A stretch of DNA of 32,562 nucleotides. It comes from Chryseobacterium gleum. Lineage in GTDB: Bacteria; Bacteroidota; Bacteroidia; Flavobacteriales; Schleiferiaceae. Location: the NCBI GenBank assembly GCA_945883565.1, contig CAMCXO010000028.1, positions 1 to 32,562 on the forward strand. Direction: 5' to 3'. The notes below the pieces were generated by a model, which was not told the origin of the DNA, ran no database searches, and saw only the letters and a program-made list of their open reading frames with translations. Each line of letters starts with the position of its first letter. Position 1 is the stretch's first letter. The position numbers were made by a program, and so were the translations under genes. This document shows positions 15,222 through 23,383 of the stretch, piece after piece.

Positions 15222-17237
15222 ATGGCATTTAGGCTTCAGTCTGAGTTCAGTCCAACCGGCGACCAGCCACAAGCCATCGAAAAACTGGCCAATGGGCTTT
15301 TTCAGGGCGAACGCTATCAAACCCTTTTGGGGGTAACGGGATCGGGAAAAACATTTACCATTGCCAATGTGGTGGAGAAGGTGCAAAAACCCACCTTAGT
15401 CCTCAGCCACAACAAAACCTTGGCGGCCCAATTGTACGGCGAGTTTAAACAGTTCTTTCCCGACAATGCCGTGGAGTATTTCGTTTCGTACTACGATTAT
15501 TATCAGCCGGAGGCGTATATCCCCAGCAGTGGGACATACATTGAAAAGGACCTGTCGATAAACGATGAAATAGAAAAAATGCGGTTGAGCACTACCACAT
15601 CCTTGCTTTCGGGCAGGCGCGATGTTTTGGTGGTGGCCAGCGTATCTTGCTTATACGGTATGGGCAATCCGGAAACGTTTTACGCCCAAATGGTGCAAGT
15701 GGAAAGCGGCATGACATTGGCTCGAAACGCCCTTTTGCACGCATTTGTGAATGCCCTTTATGCCAGAACAGAAGCCCAGTTTGGAAGAGGTAATTTTAGA
15801 GTGAAGGGCGATGTGGTAGAGATTTATCCCGCTTATGCCGATTTGGTTTACCGCTTTCATTTTTGGGGAAACGAAGTTGAACGCATAGAGGCTTATCATC
15901 CCGAACATCCTCACGACCTGGAAGTTTTACAACAAGTACGCATCTATCCGGCCAATTTATTTGTAACCGGCAAAAGCCAACTACAGCAAGCCATTCACAG
16001 CATTCAGGATGATTTGGTGGACCAAATCGGCTTCTTTAATAAGCAGGGAAGGCTTTTAGAAGCCAAACGCATTGAGGAACGCACCAATTTCGACCTCGAA
16101 ATGATTCGCGAATTGGGTTATTGTTCTGGCATAGAAAACTACAGCCGATATTTAGACGGCAGAAAGCCAGGAACGCGTCCTTTTTGCCTTCTGGATTATT
16201 TCCCCAACGATTTTTTAATGGTTATAGACGAAAGCCATGTAACCGTTTCGCAGGTAAGGGCCATGTATGGAGGGGATAGAAGCCGTAAAGAAAATCTGGT
16301 GGAATACGGTTTTCGTTTACCTGCAGCCATGGACAACCGGCCGCTTAGATTTGAAGAATTTGAAACCCTTCAAAACCAAGTTATTTATGTAAGCGCCACT
16401 CCGGCCGATTACGAACTGGAAAAAACCCAGGGTGTATTTGTAGAACAAGTGGTTCGCCCCACAGGATTGCTCGACCCCATCATAGAAGTTAGACCCAGTG
16501 AGAATCAGGTTGATGATTTACTGGAAGAAATTCGTAAGCGTTCGGAAATAGACGAAAGGGTTTTGGTTACCACCCTCACCAAACGGATGGCCGAAGAATT
16601 GACCAAATACCTCACCCGCTTTGGCATTAGTTGCAGATACATTCACAGCGATGTGGATACTTTGGAACGTGTAGAAATTATGCGCGATTTGCGTTTGGGT
16701 TTGTTCGATGTATTGATTGGCGTAAACCTGCTGAGGGAAGGGCTTGACCTACCCGAAGTGAGTTTGGTGGCCATTTTGGATGCTGACAAAGAAGGGTTTT
16801 TACGAAGCGAACGTTCTTTGGTGCAAACCATTGGCCGGGCTGCCCGAAACCTGAATGGAATGGCCATTATGTATGCCGATAAAATAACCGACAGCATGCA
16901 AAAAACCATTGACGAAACCTATAGGCGCAGACTTAAACAGCAAGCCTACAACAAGGCCAACGGTTTGGTGCCCACAGCCTTGAACAAGAGCAAAGCCCAA
17001 ATCATGGCCCAAACCATGGCGGCCGGAAGCAAATCCTCATACAAAGAGTTGCCCAATGCAAGTGTGCTGGCCGCAGATTCGAAAATAGATTACCGTGACA
17101 AGGCCGGTATTGAAAAGGCGATTGATAAAACCCGAAAAGAAATGGAAAAAGCAGCCAAAGCCCTCGACTTTATTACGGCTGCCGCCCTTCGCGATCATGT
17201 ATTGGAGCTTGAAGCCTTGCGTCAATCCAAAAAATAA
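15222..17237 (+). CDS. uvrB: Excinuclease ABC subunit B
   Basis: UvrB is the damage-verifying helicase of nucleotide excision repair, loaded by UvrA and partner of UvrC. Visible are the Walker A GVTGSGKTFT (residues 38-47), the DNA-clamping beta-hairpin YYDYYQPEAYIP (about 93-104), VIDESHVT (about 337-344), YVSATPADYEL, helicase motifs V and VI (GVNLLREGLDLPEV and QTIGRAARN), and a C-terminal UVR domain EMEKAAKALDFITAAALRDHV that binds UvrC. The 671-residue length is normal. The start is the ATG 1 bp after the DUF349 stop. Confidence 0.97.
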   Translation: MAFRLQSEFSPTGDQPQAIEKLANGLFQGERYQTLLGVTGSGKTFTIANVVEKVQKPTLVLSHNKTLAAQLYGEFKQFFPDNAVEYFVSYYDYYQPEAYIPSSGTYIEKDLSINDEIEKMRLSTTTSLLSGRRDVLVVASVSCLYGMGNPETFYAQMVQVESGMTLARNALLHAFVNALYARTEAQFGRGNFRVKGDVVEIYPAYADLVYRFHFWGNEVERIEAYHPEHPHDLEVLQQVRIYPANLFVTGKSQLQQAIHSIQDDLVDQIGFFNKQGRLLEAKRIEERTNFDLEMIRELGYCSGIENYSRYLDGRKPGTRPFCLLDYFPNDFLMVIDESHVTVSQVRAMYGGDRSRKENLVEYGFRLPAAMDNRPLRFEEFETLQNQVIYVSATPADYELEKTQGVFVEQVVRPTGLLDPIIEVRPSENQVDDLLEEIRKRSEIDERVLVTTLTKRMAEELTKYLTRFGISCRYIHSDVDTLERVEIMRDLRLGLFDVLIGVNLLREGLDLPEVSLVAILDADKEGFLRSERSLVQTIGRAARNLNGMAIMYADKITDSMQKTIDETYRRRLKQQAYNKANGLVPTALNKSKAQIMAQTMAAGSKSSYKELPNASVLAADSKIDYRDKAGIEKAIDKTRKEMEKAAKALDFITAAALRDHVLELEALRQSKK

Positions 17238-17243
17238 CCGTTC

Positions 17244-17268
17244 TGGCTTTGGCTTAAGATTAAAGCCA
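17244..17268. terminator. Hairpin between convergent uvrB and paaD
   Basis: TGGCTTT (17244-17250) and AAAGCCA (17262-17268) form a 7-bp stem with an 11-base loop in the 51-bp gap between convergent genes. There is no clear U-run on the uvrB side; on the opposite strand the stem is followed by a T-rich stretch at the uvrB 3' end. It could serve the paa operon. Confidence 0.35.
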
Positions 17269-17288
17269 CAATACCTGCATGATCGCCT

Positions 17289-17777
17289 TTAAATACACTT
17301 GAAGTAGTCGAATGGCTCCAGACAATCGTTGCATTGGTACAAAGCCTTGCAAGGGGTTGATCCAAACTGGCTAATGCGACGTGTATTCACACTTTTACAT
17401 TGCGGACAACGTACTTCGGGGGCCTGCCCAAATAAATGGCGTTTATCGGCTGAGTGGCCATTAGGGGGGGCAATGCCATAGGCCTCAAGTTTGGTCTTGC
17501 CTGCTTCACTCATCCAGTCGGTTGTCCAGGGCGGGTCAAGAACTGTAATAACCTCTATTTTATGATAACCTGCCTTATAAAAGGCTGATTTAATATCGGC
17601 CTCTATGGTGTCCATGGCCGGGCAACCCGAATAGGTTGGGGTGATGGTAATGATAAGTGGCTCGTGGTTTTCAGACACATTCCGAATAATGCCCATATCA
17701 AGTACACTCAAAACGGGTATTTCGGGATCTGAGACCGTTTCAAGTACTTGTTGAGGATCGGGCAAATGGGGGTGCAT
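17289..17777 (-). CDS. paaD: Phenylacetyl-CoA epoxidase subunit PaaD
   Basis: PaaD helps mature the phenylacetyl-CoA epoxidase complex. The N-terminal half is a DUF59/MIP18-type domain (VSDPEIPVLSVLDMGIIRNV, then TYSGCPAMDTIE and DPPWTTDWMSEAGKTKLEAYGIAPP). The C-terminus holds a zinc-ribbon-like cluster: CPQC, then CKALYQCNDCLEPFDYFKC. The start chosen is the ATG at 17777 (MHPHLPDP), 2 bp after the paaC stop; the longer open frame to 17885 would run well into paaC and lacks homology. It is the last gene of the paaABCD run. Confidence 0.92.
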   Translation of the reverse strand: MHPHLPDPQQVLETVSDPEIPVLSVLDMGIIRNVSENHEPLIITITPTYSGCPAMDTIEADIKSAFYKAGYHKIEVITVLDPPWTTDWMSEAGKTKLEAYGIAPPNGHSADKRHLFGQAPEVRCPQCKSVNTRRISQFGSTPCKALYQCNDCLEPFDYFKCI

Positions 17778-17779
17778 GT

Positions 17780-18532
17780 TTACCAAACAGCGTTGGGGTA
17801 GGTGCGCGGGAGGTGCTGCATTTCGGCCAATAGCTTGCCCATGTATTCGGTATGTTGCCCTTGGCGTCCACCCGATTGCATCCATGTGGTTTCGGGCATT
17901 TTTAAGCCGGCTATTTCCAATATCTCGCCCACCTTATCTTTCCAGGCCGGGGCCAAAGCCGGATAATCGGGGGCAATGCCGGCTAAAGTCATTTCGTTCA
18001 TCGCTTCGTTTGGAACAAAACATTCACCGGTAAACATCCACAAATCATTAATGGCTTTTTGTGCCCTTTGATGGCTTTCTTCGGTTCCGTCGCCCATTCT
18101 AATTACCCACTCAGCTGAAAACTGGGCATGATAACCCACTTCCTTAATGGCTTTTTGGGCCACGGCCTTAAGTTCCTGATTTTGGCTGTTTAAAAGACCT
18201 TCGGTTTGAAAGTAATTGAACGTATCGTAAAAAAACAACTTCACCAAGGTATATGCCCAATCGCTGTTGGGCAATTCGGTAATAAGCAAATTTTTAAATT
18301 CATGCTCATTCCGAAAAAACGCAAGGCTGTCTTCGGTGGCATTTCCACCTATTTGTCGGGCTGCATATTGAAGCAGCATCCTCGCCTGACCTAAATGGTC
18401 GAGGGCAATGTTGGTAAGGGCAATGTCTTGTTCAAGCACAGGACCATGTCCGCACCATTCGCCTAAACGCTGACCTAAAATAAGGGCATCGTCGGCCAAA
18501 GCCAAGGTATAAGAGTAAAGATGGTTGGTCAT
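17780..18532 (-). CDS. paaC: Phenylacetyl-CoA epoxidase subunit PaaC
   Basis: PaaC is the structural, non-catalytic ferritin-like partner of PaaA in the ring-1,2-phenylacetyl-CoA epoxidase. Recognised segments are YTLALADDALILGQRLGEWCGHGPVLEQDIALTNIALDHLGQARML (about residues 8-54) and KEVGYHAQFSAEWVIRMGDGTEESHQRAQKAIN (about 130-163). The length of 250 is normal for the family. It starts 5 bp after the paaB stop and ends 2 bp before paaD, so the subunits are translated together. Confidence 0.95.
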   Translation of the reverse strand: MTNHLYSYTLALADDALILGQRLGEWCGHGPVLEQDIALTNIALDHLGQARMLLQYAARQIGGNATEDSLAFFRNEHEFKNLLITELPNSDWAYTLVKLFFYDTFNYFQTEGLLNSQNQELKAVAQKAIKEVGYHAQFSAEWVIRMGDGTEESHQRAQKAINDLWMFTGECFVPNEAMNEMTLAGIAPDYPALAPAWKDKVGEILEIAGLKMPETTWMQSGGRQGQHTEYMGKLLAEMQHLPRTYPNAVW

Positions 18533-18537
18533 AATTC

Positions 18538-18828
18538 CTACATATGACCTACCTCATCGGGTATGTCGTAAAAAGTTGGATGTCGGTAAACTTTGTCGTC
18601 GGCAGGCGCAAACAAAGGGTCTTTTTCGTCGGGACTTGAAGCGGTAATGGCCTTTGAGGGCACCGCCCAAATGCTAACGCCTTCGCTGCGGCGGGTATAA
18701 ACGTCGCGGGCATTTTTTATGGCCATATCGGCATCGGGAGCGTGCAAACTGCCTACGTGCTTGTGGCTAAGACCGTTTTTACTGCGAATGAAGATTTCCC
18801 AGATTTGCCAGTTATCGCTTTCTTGCAT
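18538..18828 (-). CDS. paaB: Phenylacetyl-CoA epoxidase subunit PaaB
   Basis: PaaB is a small subunit that bridges the PaaAC heterodimers. The 96 residues match the family along their length: WQIWEIFIRSKNGLSHKHVGSLHAPDADMAIKNARDVYTRRSEGVSIWAVPS, then FYDIPDEVGHM at the end. It lies 35 bp after paaA and 5 bp before paaC. Its presence argues for a genuine multicomponent epoxidase rather than isolated ferritin-like proteins. Confidence 0.95.
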   Translation of the reverse strand: MQESDNWQIWEIFIRSKNGLSHKHVGSLHAPDADMAIKNARDVYTRRSEGVSIWAVPSKAITASSPDEKDPLFAPADDKVYRHPTFYDIPDEVGHM

Positions 18829-18863
18829 GGTTGTGGGGGTTAGGAGGGGGGCTAAAATACAGT

Positions 18864-19817
18864 TTAAGCAGCCTGCCCTTGTTGGTTTTTGCGTTGAGCT
18901 TGTTTTTTGGCATAGGCATTGGCCGCTTCGCGCACCCAGGCCCCTTCAGCATGAGCCTTTTGGCGGTCGTTCAAACGTTGGGCATTGCATGGGCCCTGCC
19001 CAGCAATAACATGGTAAAATTCCTCCCAATTTATGGCGCCAAAGTCATAGCCCTTTTTGCTTTCATTCCACTTAAGGTCTTTATCCGGAAGACTTAGCCC
19101 TAAATAGAGCGCCTGAGGAACGGTTTTATCAATAAATTCCTGACGAAGCTCGTCGTTGGTCTTTCGCTTAATCTTCCATTTTAAGCTCATGGCCGAATTG
19201 GGTGAATGGTCGTCTGTAGGACCAAACATCATAAGCGATGGCCACCACCAGCGGTTAAGGGCGTCTTGCGCCATATCCTTTTGCTCAGACGTGCCTTTGG
19301 CCAAGGCCAGCATAATTTCGTAGCCTTGACGTTGGTGAAAACTTTCTTCTTTGCAAATGCGCACCATGGCACGAGCGTATGGGCCATAACTGGTGCGGCA
19401 AAGCATAACCTGATTGGCAATGGCGGCCCCATCTACCAACCAACCTATGGCGCCAATATCAGCCCAGCTTCGGGTAGGATAATTGAAAATAGACGAGTAT
19501 TTGGCTTTGCCGTTCAGCAAATCGTCTACCAATTCGCTGCGGTCTATTCCTAGAGTTTCGGCTGCTGAATATAAATACAAGCCATGTCCTGCTTCATCTT
19601 GAACCTTGGCAAGCAAGGCCACTTTGCGCCTTAAACTTGGCGCCCTCGAAATCCAATTGGCTTCGGGCAACATACCCACCACTTCGCTGTGGGCGTGTTG
19701 GCTAATTTGACGGATGAGGTTTTTGCGATACGCATCGGGCATCCAGTCTTTGGCTTCAACCTTGTTCTCGGCATCAACGTACTGCTGGAAGCGCTCTTCT
19801 AATGTTATTTCGCCCAT
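18864..19817 (-). CDS. paaA: Phenylacetyl-CoA epoxidase catalytic subunit PaaA
   Basis: PaaA is the di-iron oxygenase that epoxidises the ring of phenylacetyl-CoA. The metal-ligand motifs of the ferritin-like fold are seen: a Glu in [13 protein letters not shown] (about residues 42-55), the E/H pair in [12 protein letters not shown] (about 72-83), and [12 protein letters not shown] (about 153-164). The length of 317 is normal. It is the first gene of paaABCD, with a strong promoter at 19840-19869. Other pathway genes (paaG, paaZ, paaJ, paaK) are not in the window. The C-terminus is Gln/Lys-rich and likely disordered. Confidence 0.96.
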   Translation of the reverse strand: MGEITLEERFQQYVDAENKVEAKDWMPDAYRKNLIRQISQHAHSEVVGMLPEANWISRAPSLRRKVALLAKVQDEAGHGLYLYSAAETLGIDRSELVDDLLNGKAKYSSIFNYPTRSWADIGAIGWLVDGAAIANQVMLCRTSYGPYARAMVRICKEESFHQRQGYEIMLALAKGTSEQKDMAQDALNRWWWPSLMMFGPTDDHSPNSAMSLKWKIKRKTNDELRQEFIDKTVPQALYLGLSLPDKDLKWNESKKGYDFGAINWEEFYHVIAGQGPCNAQRLNDRQKAHAEGAWVREAANAYAKKQAQRKNQQGQAA

Positions 19818-19839
19818 GGTTTCTTAGGTAATGAGTTCA

Positions 19840-19869
19840 CAAATTTAACTGTCCTTTAAACGATAACAA
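19840..19869 (-). promoter_or_regulatory. Promoter of paaABCD
   Basis: On the minus strand TTG (19867-19869), a 19-bp spacer and TAAATTTG (19840-19847) fully match the Bacteroidota -33/-7 consensus. The start of transcription would be near 19833, giving a short leader of about 16 nt before the paaA ATG at 19817. Confidence 0.75.
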
Positions 19870-19916
19870 GGCCTAAGTGTTCTTGTATTAATTTGCAATC
19901 CAGAATTTACCCCTCC

Positions 19917-21056
19917 ATGCTCAATTTTTTTAAGCGTAAATCAAAGAAAGAAGATTTACAACGCAAGTCTGCCGAACGCCGTAAGCCGGGCTTCAATGCT
20001 TTGGTAATTAAAGATGTAAGAAAGGAAACAAGCGATTGTGTTTCGGTGGCTTTCGAGGTTCCAACCCATTTAAAAGAAGATTATCGCTTCATTGCGGGAC
20101 AGTATTTAACCTTGAGAAATCGCATTGGAGGAGAAGAAATTCGCCGATCTTACTCCATTTGCAGCAGCCCCTTGGAAGGAGAATTGCGCGTGGCCATCAA
20201 AAAAGTGCCGGGCGGTAAGTTTTCTACCTATGCCAACGAAGAATTGCAAAAAGGCGAGCGTTTGGAAGTGATGACCCCGGAAGGCAATTTTCACAAGCCT
20301 CTTTTGCCCAGTGAAAGCGCCCAATATGTGGCTTTCGCTTCCGGCTCAGGCATCACCCCAATTTTAAGCATCCTGAAAACCACACTCGAAACCGAGGCCA
20401 AAAGCAGCTTCGTTTTGTTTTATGGCAATCGGAATACGGCTTCTGTTATTTTTAAAGAAGAACTCGAAGACCTCAAAAACCGCTTTATGGGGCGATTAGA
20501 GGTGCATTATATTCTTAGCCGCGAAGACCAAGGCAGCGATTTATTAAAAGGCCGAATTGATGGAGCCAAATGCGAAGCCTTCTCTAAGGCCTTCTTTAAG
20601 GCCGATTCGATAAAGTACTTCTACCTATGCGGCCCCGGCGATATGATAAACGACCTTAGCCTAAGCCTGCAAAAACTAGGGGTTGGCAAAGACCGTATTC
20701 TTTTCGAATTGTTTAGCACGCCCGGTGCGCCTGGACTCGAAAACAAACGCAATCCATCTGCAAACAAAGGCCAAATCATTTCGGAGGTAACGGTTATTCT
20801 CGATACCGAAGAAACCCATTTTAGCATTGGCAGCGATGGCAAATCTATTTTGGATGCAGCGCTCGATGCCGGGGCCGATGTGCCCTTTGCCTGTAAAGGA
20901 GCCGTTTGCTGTACCTGCCGCGCTAAAGTGTTAGAAGGTGAGGTAGAAATGGCTATGAACTATGCCCTCGAAGATGAAGAGGTGGAGGCGGGCTATGTAC
21001 TTACCTGTCAAAGCCATCCACGAAGCGAAAAGGTGGTGGTGAGCTACGATGAGTAA
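19917..21056 (+). CDS. paaE: Phenylacetyl-CoA epoxidase reductase PaaE
   Basis: PaaE passes electrons from NAD(P)H through FAD and a 2Fe-2S cluster to PaaA. The N-terminal ferredoxin-reductase domain has RSYSICSSP (FAD binding) and YVAFASGSGITPILSILKT (NADP binding). The C-terminal plant-type ferredoxin domain has CKGAVCCTC and a later Cys in VLTCQSHP, the C-x4-C-x2-C-xn-C pattern. The start chosen is the ATG at 19917 (MLNFFKRK); an open TTG at 19893 overlaps a possible promoter. It diverges from paaABCD across 99 bp, so a regulator between them could control both; no regulator gene is in view. Confidence 0.93.
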   Translation: MLNFFKRKSKKEDLQRKSAERRKPGFNALVIKDVRKETSDCVSVAFEVPTHLKEDYRFIAGQYLTLRNRIGGEEIRRSYSICSSPLEGELRVAIKKVPGGKFSTYANEELQKGERLEVMTPEGNFHKPLLPSESAQYVAFASGSGITPILSILKTTLETEAKSSFVLFYGNRNTASVIFKEELEDLKNRFMGRLEVHYILSREDQGSDLLKGRIDGAKCEAFSKAFFKADSIKYFYLCGPGDMINDLSLSLQKLGVGKDRILFELFSTPGAPGLENKRNPSANKGQIISEVTVILDTEETHFSIGSDGKSILDAALDAGADVPFACKGAVCCTCRAKVLEGEVEMAMNYALEDEEVEAGYVLTCQSHPRSEKVVVSYDE

Positions 21057-21064
21057 GCCCTCCG

Positions 21065-21460
21065 TTAAGGCGCTGAATAGGTTTTAATTTGCAACAGCCG
21101 CAACTGTTTAGAACAGTTTTGCCATTCGGCCTTAAACCTAAAGGCATCCTTTTCATCGGCACTTATTACCCAATAGGTTTTGCAAGAATCGAGTTTGGTC
21201 TGACTGTTTTCAAAATCAACCTTGCCATTTAGCAATTGGTTTTTTAAAGCGTTGGTATCCACCCCAAGGGCTTGCATGGCTCCTAGCATTTCGTTCGGAA
21301 CAACCATTTCTTTTTTACGGAAATCGCTTAATACGCGGTCGTTAGGGAAATAACTGCATCCAATATCGCGTCCGCTAAACAAAAAAACCGACAATAAGGT
21401 ACCCAAGGCTGCGCCAATTAGGTACCAAAACAAACGTTTGTGAAAAGGCAAGGCCATCAA
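21065..21460 (-). CDS. Small membrane-anchored protein, possibly DUF4258
   Basis: This 131-residue protein has one N-terminal hydrophobic segment (about residues 11-29, YLIGAALGTLLSVFLFSG) and then a short domain, GRDIGCSYFPNDRVLSDFRKKE, with Cys residues and a C-terminal half rich in Lys/Asp/Cys. The CSYFPNDRVL pattern recalls the small DUF4258-type proteins of Bacteroidota; that assignment is from memory and weak. The start overlaps the stop of the alanine-dehydrogenase-like gene by 4 bp. The cell location is probably inner membrane with the domain outside. The function is unknown. Confidence 0.6.
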   Translation of the reverse strand: MMALPFHKRLFWYLIGAALGTLLSVFLFSGRDIGCSYFPNDRVLSDFRKKEMVVPNEMLGAMQALGVDTNALKNQLLNGKVDFENSQTKLDSCKTYWVISADEKDAFRFKAEWQNCSKQLRLLQIKTYSAP

Positions 21461-22656
21461 AAAAAGAGATCAGATTCGGTATAAGGCAATTCGAAATAAT
21501 CGCCCAAAGCCCGCGAAGTTAAAATGCCGTTGTACAAATACAGCCCATTGCGAATGCCCAATTTGTGCTGCAAAACCCCATCTACCCCGCCCAAATCGCC
21601 CATTTCAATCAACAACGGTCCCAGCACATTGCTCAGCGAAAAACTGGCCGTTCGGCTTACCCTGCTTGGAATATTGGGCACGCAGTAATGAATAACCCCA
21701 TGACGGGTGAAAATTGGTTTGGAATGATTGGTGGGCTCGCTGGTTTCGAATACCCCTCCTTGGTCAATACTCACATCTACCACCACCGCTCCGTTTTTCA
21801 TGTTTTCAACCATACTGGCGCTTACCACACAAGGGGTACGCCCCGATTCACTTCTCAAAGCCCCGATGGCCACCTCACAATGCTTTAAAGCCTTTGCCAA
21901 TAAATGGGGTTGTAGAATGCAGGTGCTTAAAGGGGCATGCAATGCCTCTTGTAGCCTTCTTAACCGACTTAGAGATCGGTCGAAAACCTTTACCCTTGCG
22001 CCCAATCCAAGAGCGGTACGCGCTGCAAAAGTGCCTACGGTTCCTGCCCCCACAATCACCACCTCGGTGGGAGGAACCCCTGCAACGCCCCCCAACAAAT
22101 AACCCAATCCTTCTCGGGTATTGCTCAGGTATTCGGCTGCTACCAATACCGCCGTACTGCCGGCAATTTCACTCATAGACCGCACTATGGGCGCTAATCC
22201 ATCCTCGTCGTGCAAACCCTCGTACGAAATGGCGGTAACCTTTTTGGCCATCAGCTTTTCAAAATACGCTTTTTGGCGCATTTTTAGTTGAAGCGCGCTA
22301 ATGAGCAGTTGCCTTGGCTGCATCCAGTTTATTTCTTCATCGCTGGGCGGTTCTACTTTTAGTAAAATAGGCGCCTTAAACACCGCTTCGGCACTGTAAA
22401 CCAACTGCGCTCCCACTTCCGAATAATCGCGGTCCGAATAGCGTGCCCCCTCGCCTGCGCCGGTTTCAATTAAAACCGTATGCCCTTCATTTACCAGTAA
22501 ACCTACAGCCTCCGGACTTAAAGCAATGCGCTTTTCTTCCAAGCAGGTTTCTTTCGGAATGCCAATTTCCAATTGACGGCGGTGCTTTTTTACTTCCAGG
22601 GTTTCGGCCAAAGGCAGGGCGTAAGTCGAAAAATCTAAAAAAGGGGATTTGCTCAT
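21457..22656 (-). CDS. ald: Alanine dehydrogenase / PNT-family dehydrogenase
   Basis: The 399-residue protein begins IGIPKETCLEEKRIALSPEAVGLLVNEGHTVLIETGAG, the AlaDH/PNT N-terminal domain. It contains a Rossmann motif VVIVGAGTVGTFAARTALGLGARVKVFD (about residues 195-222) and DVSIDQGGVFETSEPTNHSKPIF, typical of alanine dehydrogenase, which converts alanine to pyruvate with NAD. A substrate-binding Lys (LLKVEPP) is kept. The position where well-studied enzymes have the active-site His (LHLA) reads SALQLKM, i.e. Gln, so the exact substrate should be treated with care. It overlaps tsaE by 4 bp upstream and the small membrane protein by 4 bp downstream. Confidence 0.8.
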   Translation of the reverse strand: MSKSPFLDFSTYALPLAETLEVKKHRRQLEIGIPKETCLEEKRIALSPEAVGLLVNEGHTVLIETGAGEGARYSDRDYSEVGAQLVYSAEAVFKAPILLKVEPPSDEEINWMQPRQLLISALQLKMRQKAYFEKLMAKKVTAISYEGLHDEDGLAPIVRSMSEIAGSTAVLVAAEYLSNTREGLGYLLGGVAGVPPTEVVIVGAGTVGTFAARTALGLGARVKVFDRSLSRLRRLQEALHAPLSTCILQPHLLAKALKHCEVAIGALRSESGRTPCVVSASMVENMKNGAVVVDVSIDQGGVFETSEPTNHSKPIFTRHGVIHYCVPNIPSRVSRTASFSLSNVLGPLLIEMGDLGGVDGVLQHKLGIRNGLYLYNGILTSRALGDYFELPYTESDLFF

Positions 22657-23084
22657 AGGTGGCGTTCAAAACTAATTTGGCGCAATGGGGTGTTTTCGTG
22701 CAAAATACGAACTTTTAAGTGCTTTTCCGGCAACAAGGACTCTACCAATTCAGGCCATTCTACAAAACACCAGCTTCCGGAATAAAAATACGCATCGGCA
22801 CCTAAATCAAGGGCCTCTTCCAAATGCTTAAGTCTAAAAAAGTCAAAATGGTAAACTTCCCCAATAGCCCCGCAATCGTAAGACTGAACCAATGAAAATG
22901 TCGGGCTGCTGGCTTTTTGCTTTCCGCCCAATGCCTTCACTACTTCGGCCACCAACGTGGTTTTGCCGGCTCCAAGTCCTCCGTAAAACGCCACCACCCC
23001 GCCTTCGCCCCAATGGAGCAATTCGGCTGCCACCCGCTGTAAATCGGACAATTGTACTTCTGAAAAGTTTAACAAAATGCGCAT
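22653..23084 (-). CDS. tsaE: tRNA threonylcarbamoyladenosine biosynthesis ATPase TsaE
   Basis: TsaE is the small ATPase partner of TsaB/TsaD in t6A synthesis at position 37 of tRNAs. The 143-residue product has the P-loop GGLGAGKTT (residues 35-43), then SSPTFSLVQSY, a Walker-B-like YHFDFFRL and CFVEWPELV, all at family-typical spacing. The open frame extends to 23102, but the ATG at 23084 (MRILLNFSEV) aligns with the family start and sits just inside the expected transcription start of the -7 element at 23089-23096. The downstream ald-like gene overlaps its stop by 4 bp. Confidence 0.9.
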   Translation of the reverse strand: MRILLNFSEVQLSDLQRVAAELLHWGEGGVVAFYGGLGAGKTTLVAEVVKALGGKQKASSPTFSLVQSYDCGAIGEVYHFDFFRLKHLEEALDLGADAYFYSGSWCFVEWPELVESLLPEKHLKVRILHENTPLRQISFERHL

Positions 23085-23088
23085 TGCA

Positions 23089-23096
23089 CAAATGTA
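23089..23096 (-). promoter_or_regulatory. Candidate -7 element for tsaE
   Basis: TACATTTG on the minus strand matches TAnnTTTG. Transcription would start at about 23082-23084, directly at the ATG, so the message may be leaderless. No -33 TTG is seen at the usual distance. Confidence 0.4.
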
Positions 23097-23119
23097 CCCC
23101 ACAGCCCAAGCCCTTTGGT

Positions 23120-23127
23120 TACTTTTG
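23120..23127 (+). promoter_or_regulatory. Candidate -7 element for the 76-aa gene and MATE transporter
   Basis: TACTTTTG matches TAnnTTTG and lies 17 bp before the ATG at 23144. It diverges from the tsaE element 24 bp away. The -33 box is not evident. Confidence 0.4.
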
Positions 23128-23143
23128 TCGAAATCTATAGGTC

Positions 23144-23374
23144 ATGATACCCAAGTTTATTTTAGGCGACAATACCGATTTTCCCGAATCGGTTTTTGTA
23201 ATCCATACCGAATATCCTCGCTTTGTTTTGGATTTAGCCGACGATAATTTGGAGTGGTTCGACGATTTAGAAGCCGAAGACCCCAGCGAGTTAGAAGATG
23301 AGGTGGCCAAACTAATTGGCGAGGCCCAGGCTTTCTACGACCGCGAGATTTCGCGTTACGACGAAGAAGAATAA
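23144..23374 (+). CDS. Small acidic conserved-type protein
   Basis: This 76-residue acidic protein has no signal peptide or membrane segment. It starts with beta-strand-like text (PKFILGDNTDFPESVFVIHTEYPRFVLDLADDNLEWFDDL) followed by an acidic helix (SELEDEVAKLIGEAQAFYDREISRYDEEE). Codon use and a close 9-bp gap to the MATE gene support a real gene. No family could be named. A regulatory or adaptor role is possible but has no evidence. Confidence 0.7.
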   Translation: MIPKFILGDNTDFPESVFVIHTEYPRFVLDLADDNLEWFDDLEAEDPSELEDEVAKLIGEAQAFYDREISRYDEEE

Positions 23375-23383
23375 CCACCTGAC

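Noticed and set aside
17778-17885. N-terminal extension of paaD
   Set aside because: It lies within paaC on the same strand and has no PaaD-like sequence.
19893-19916. TTG start for paaE
   Set aside because: Adds eight residues not expected in the family and overlaps a promoter-like TTAATTTG; the ATG at 19917 is better.
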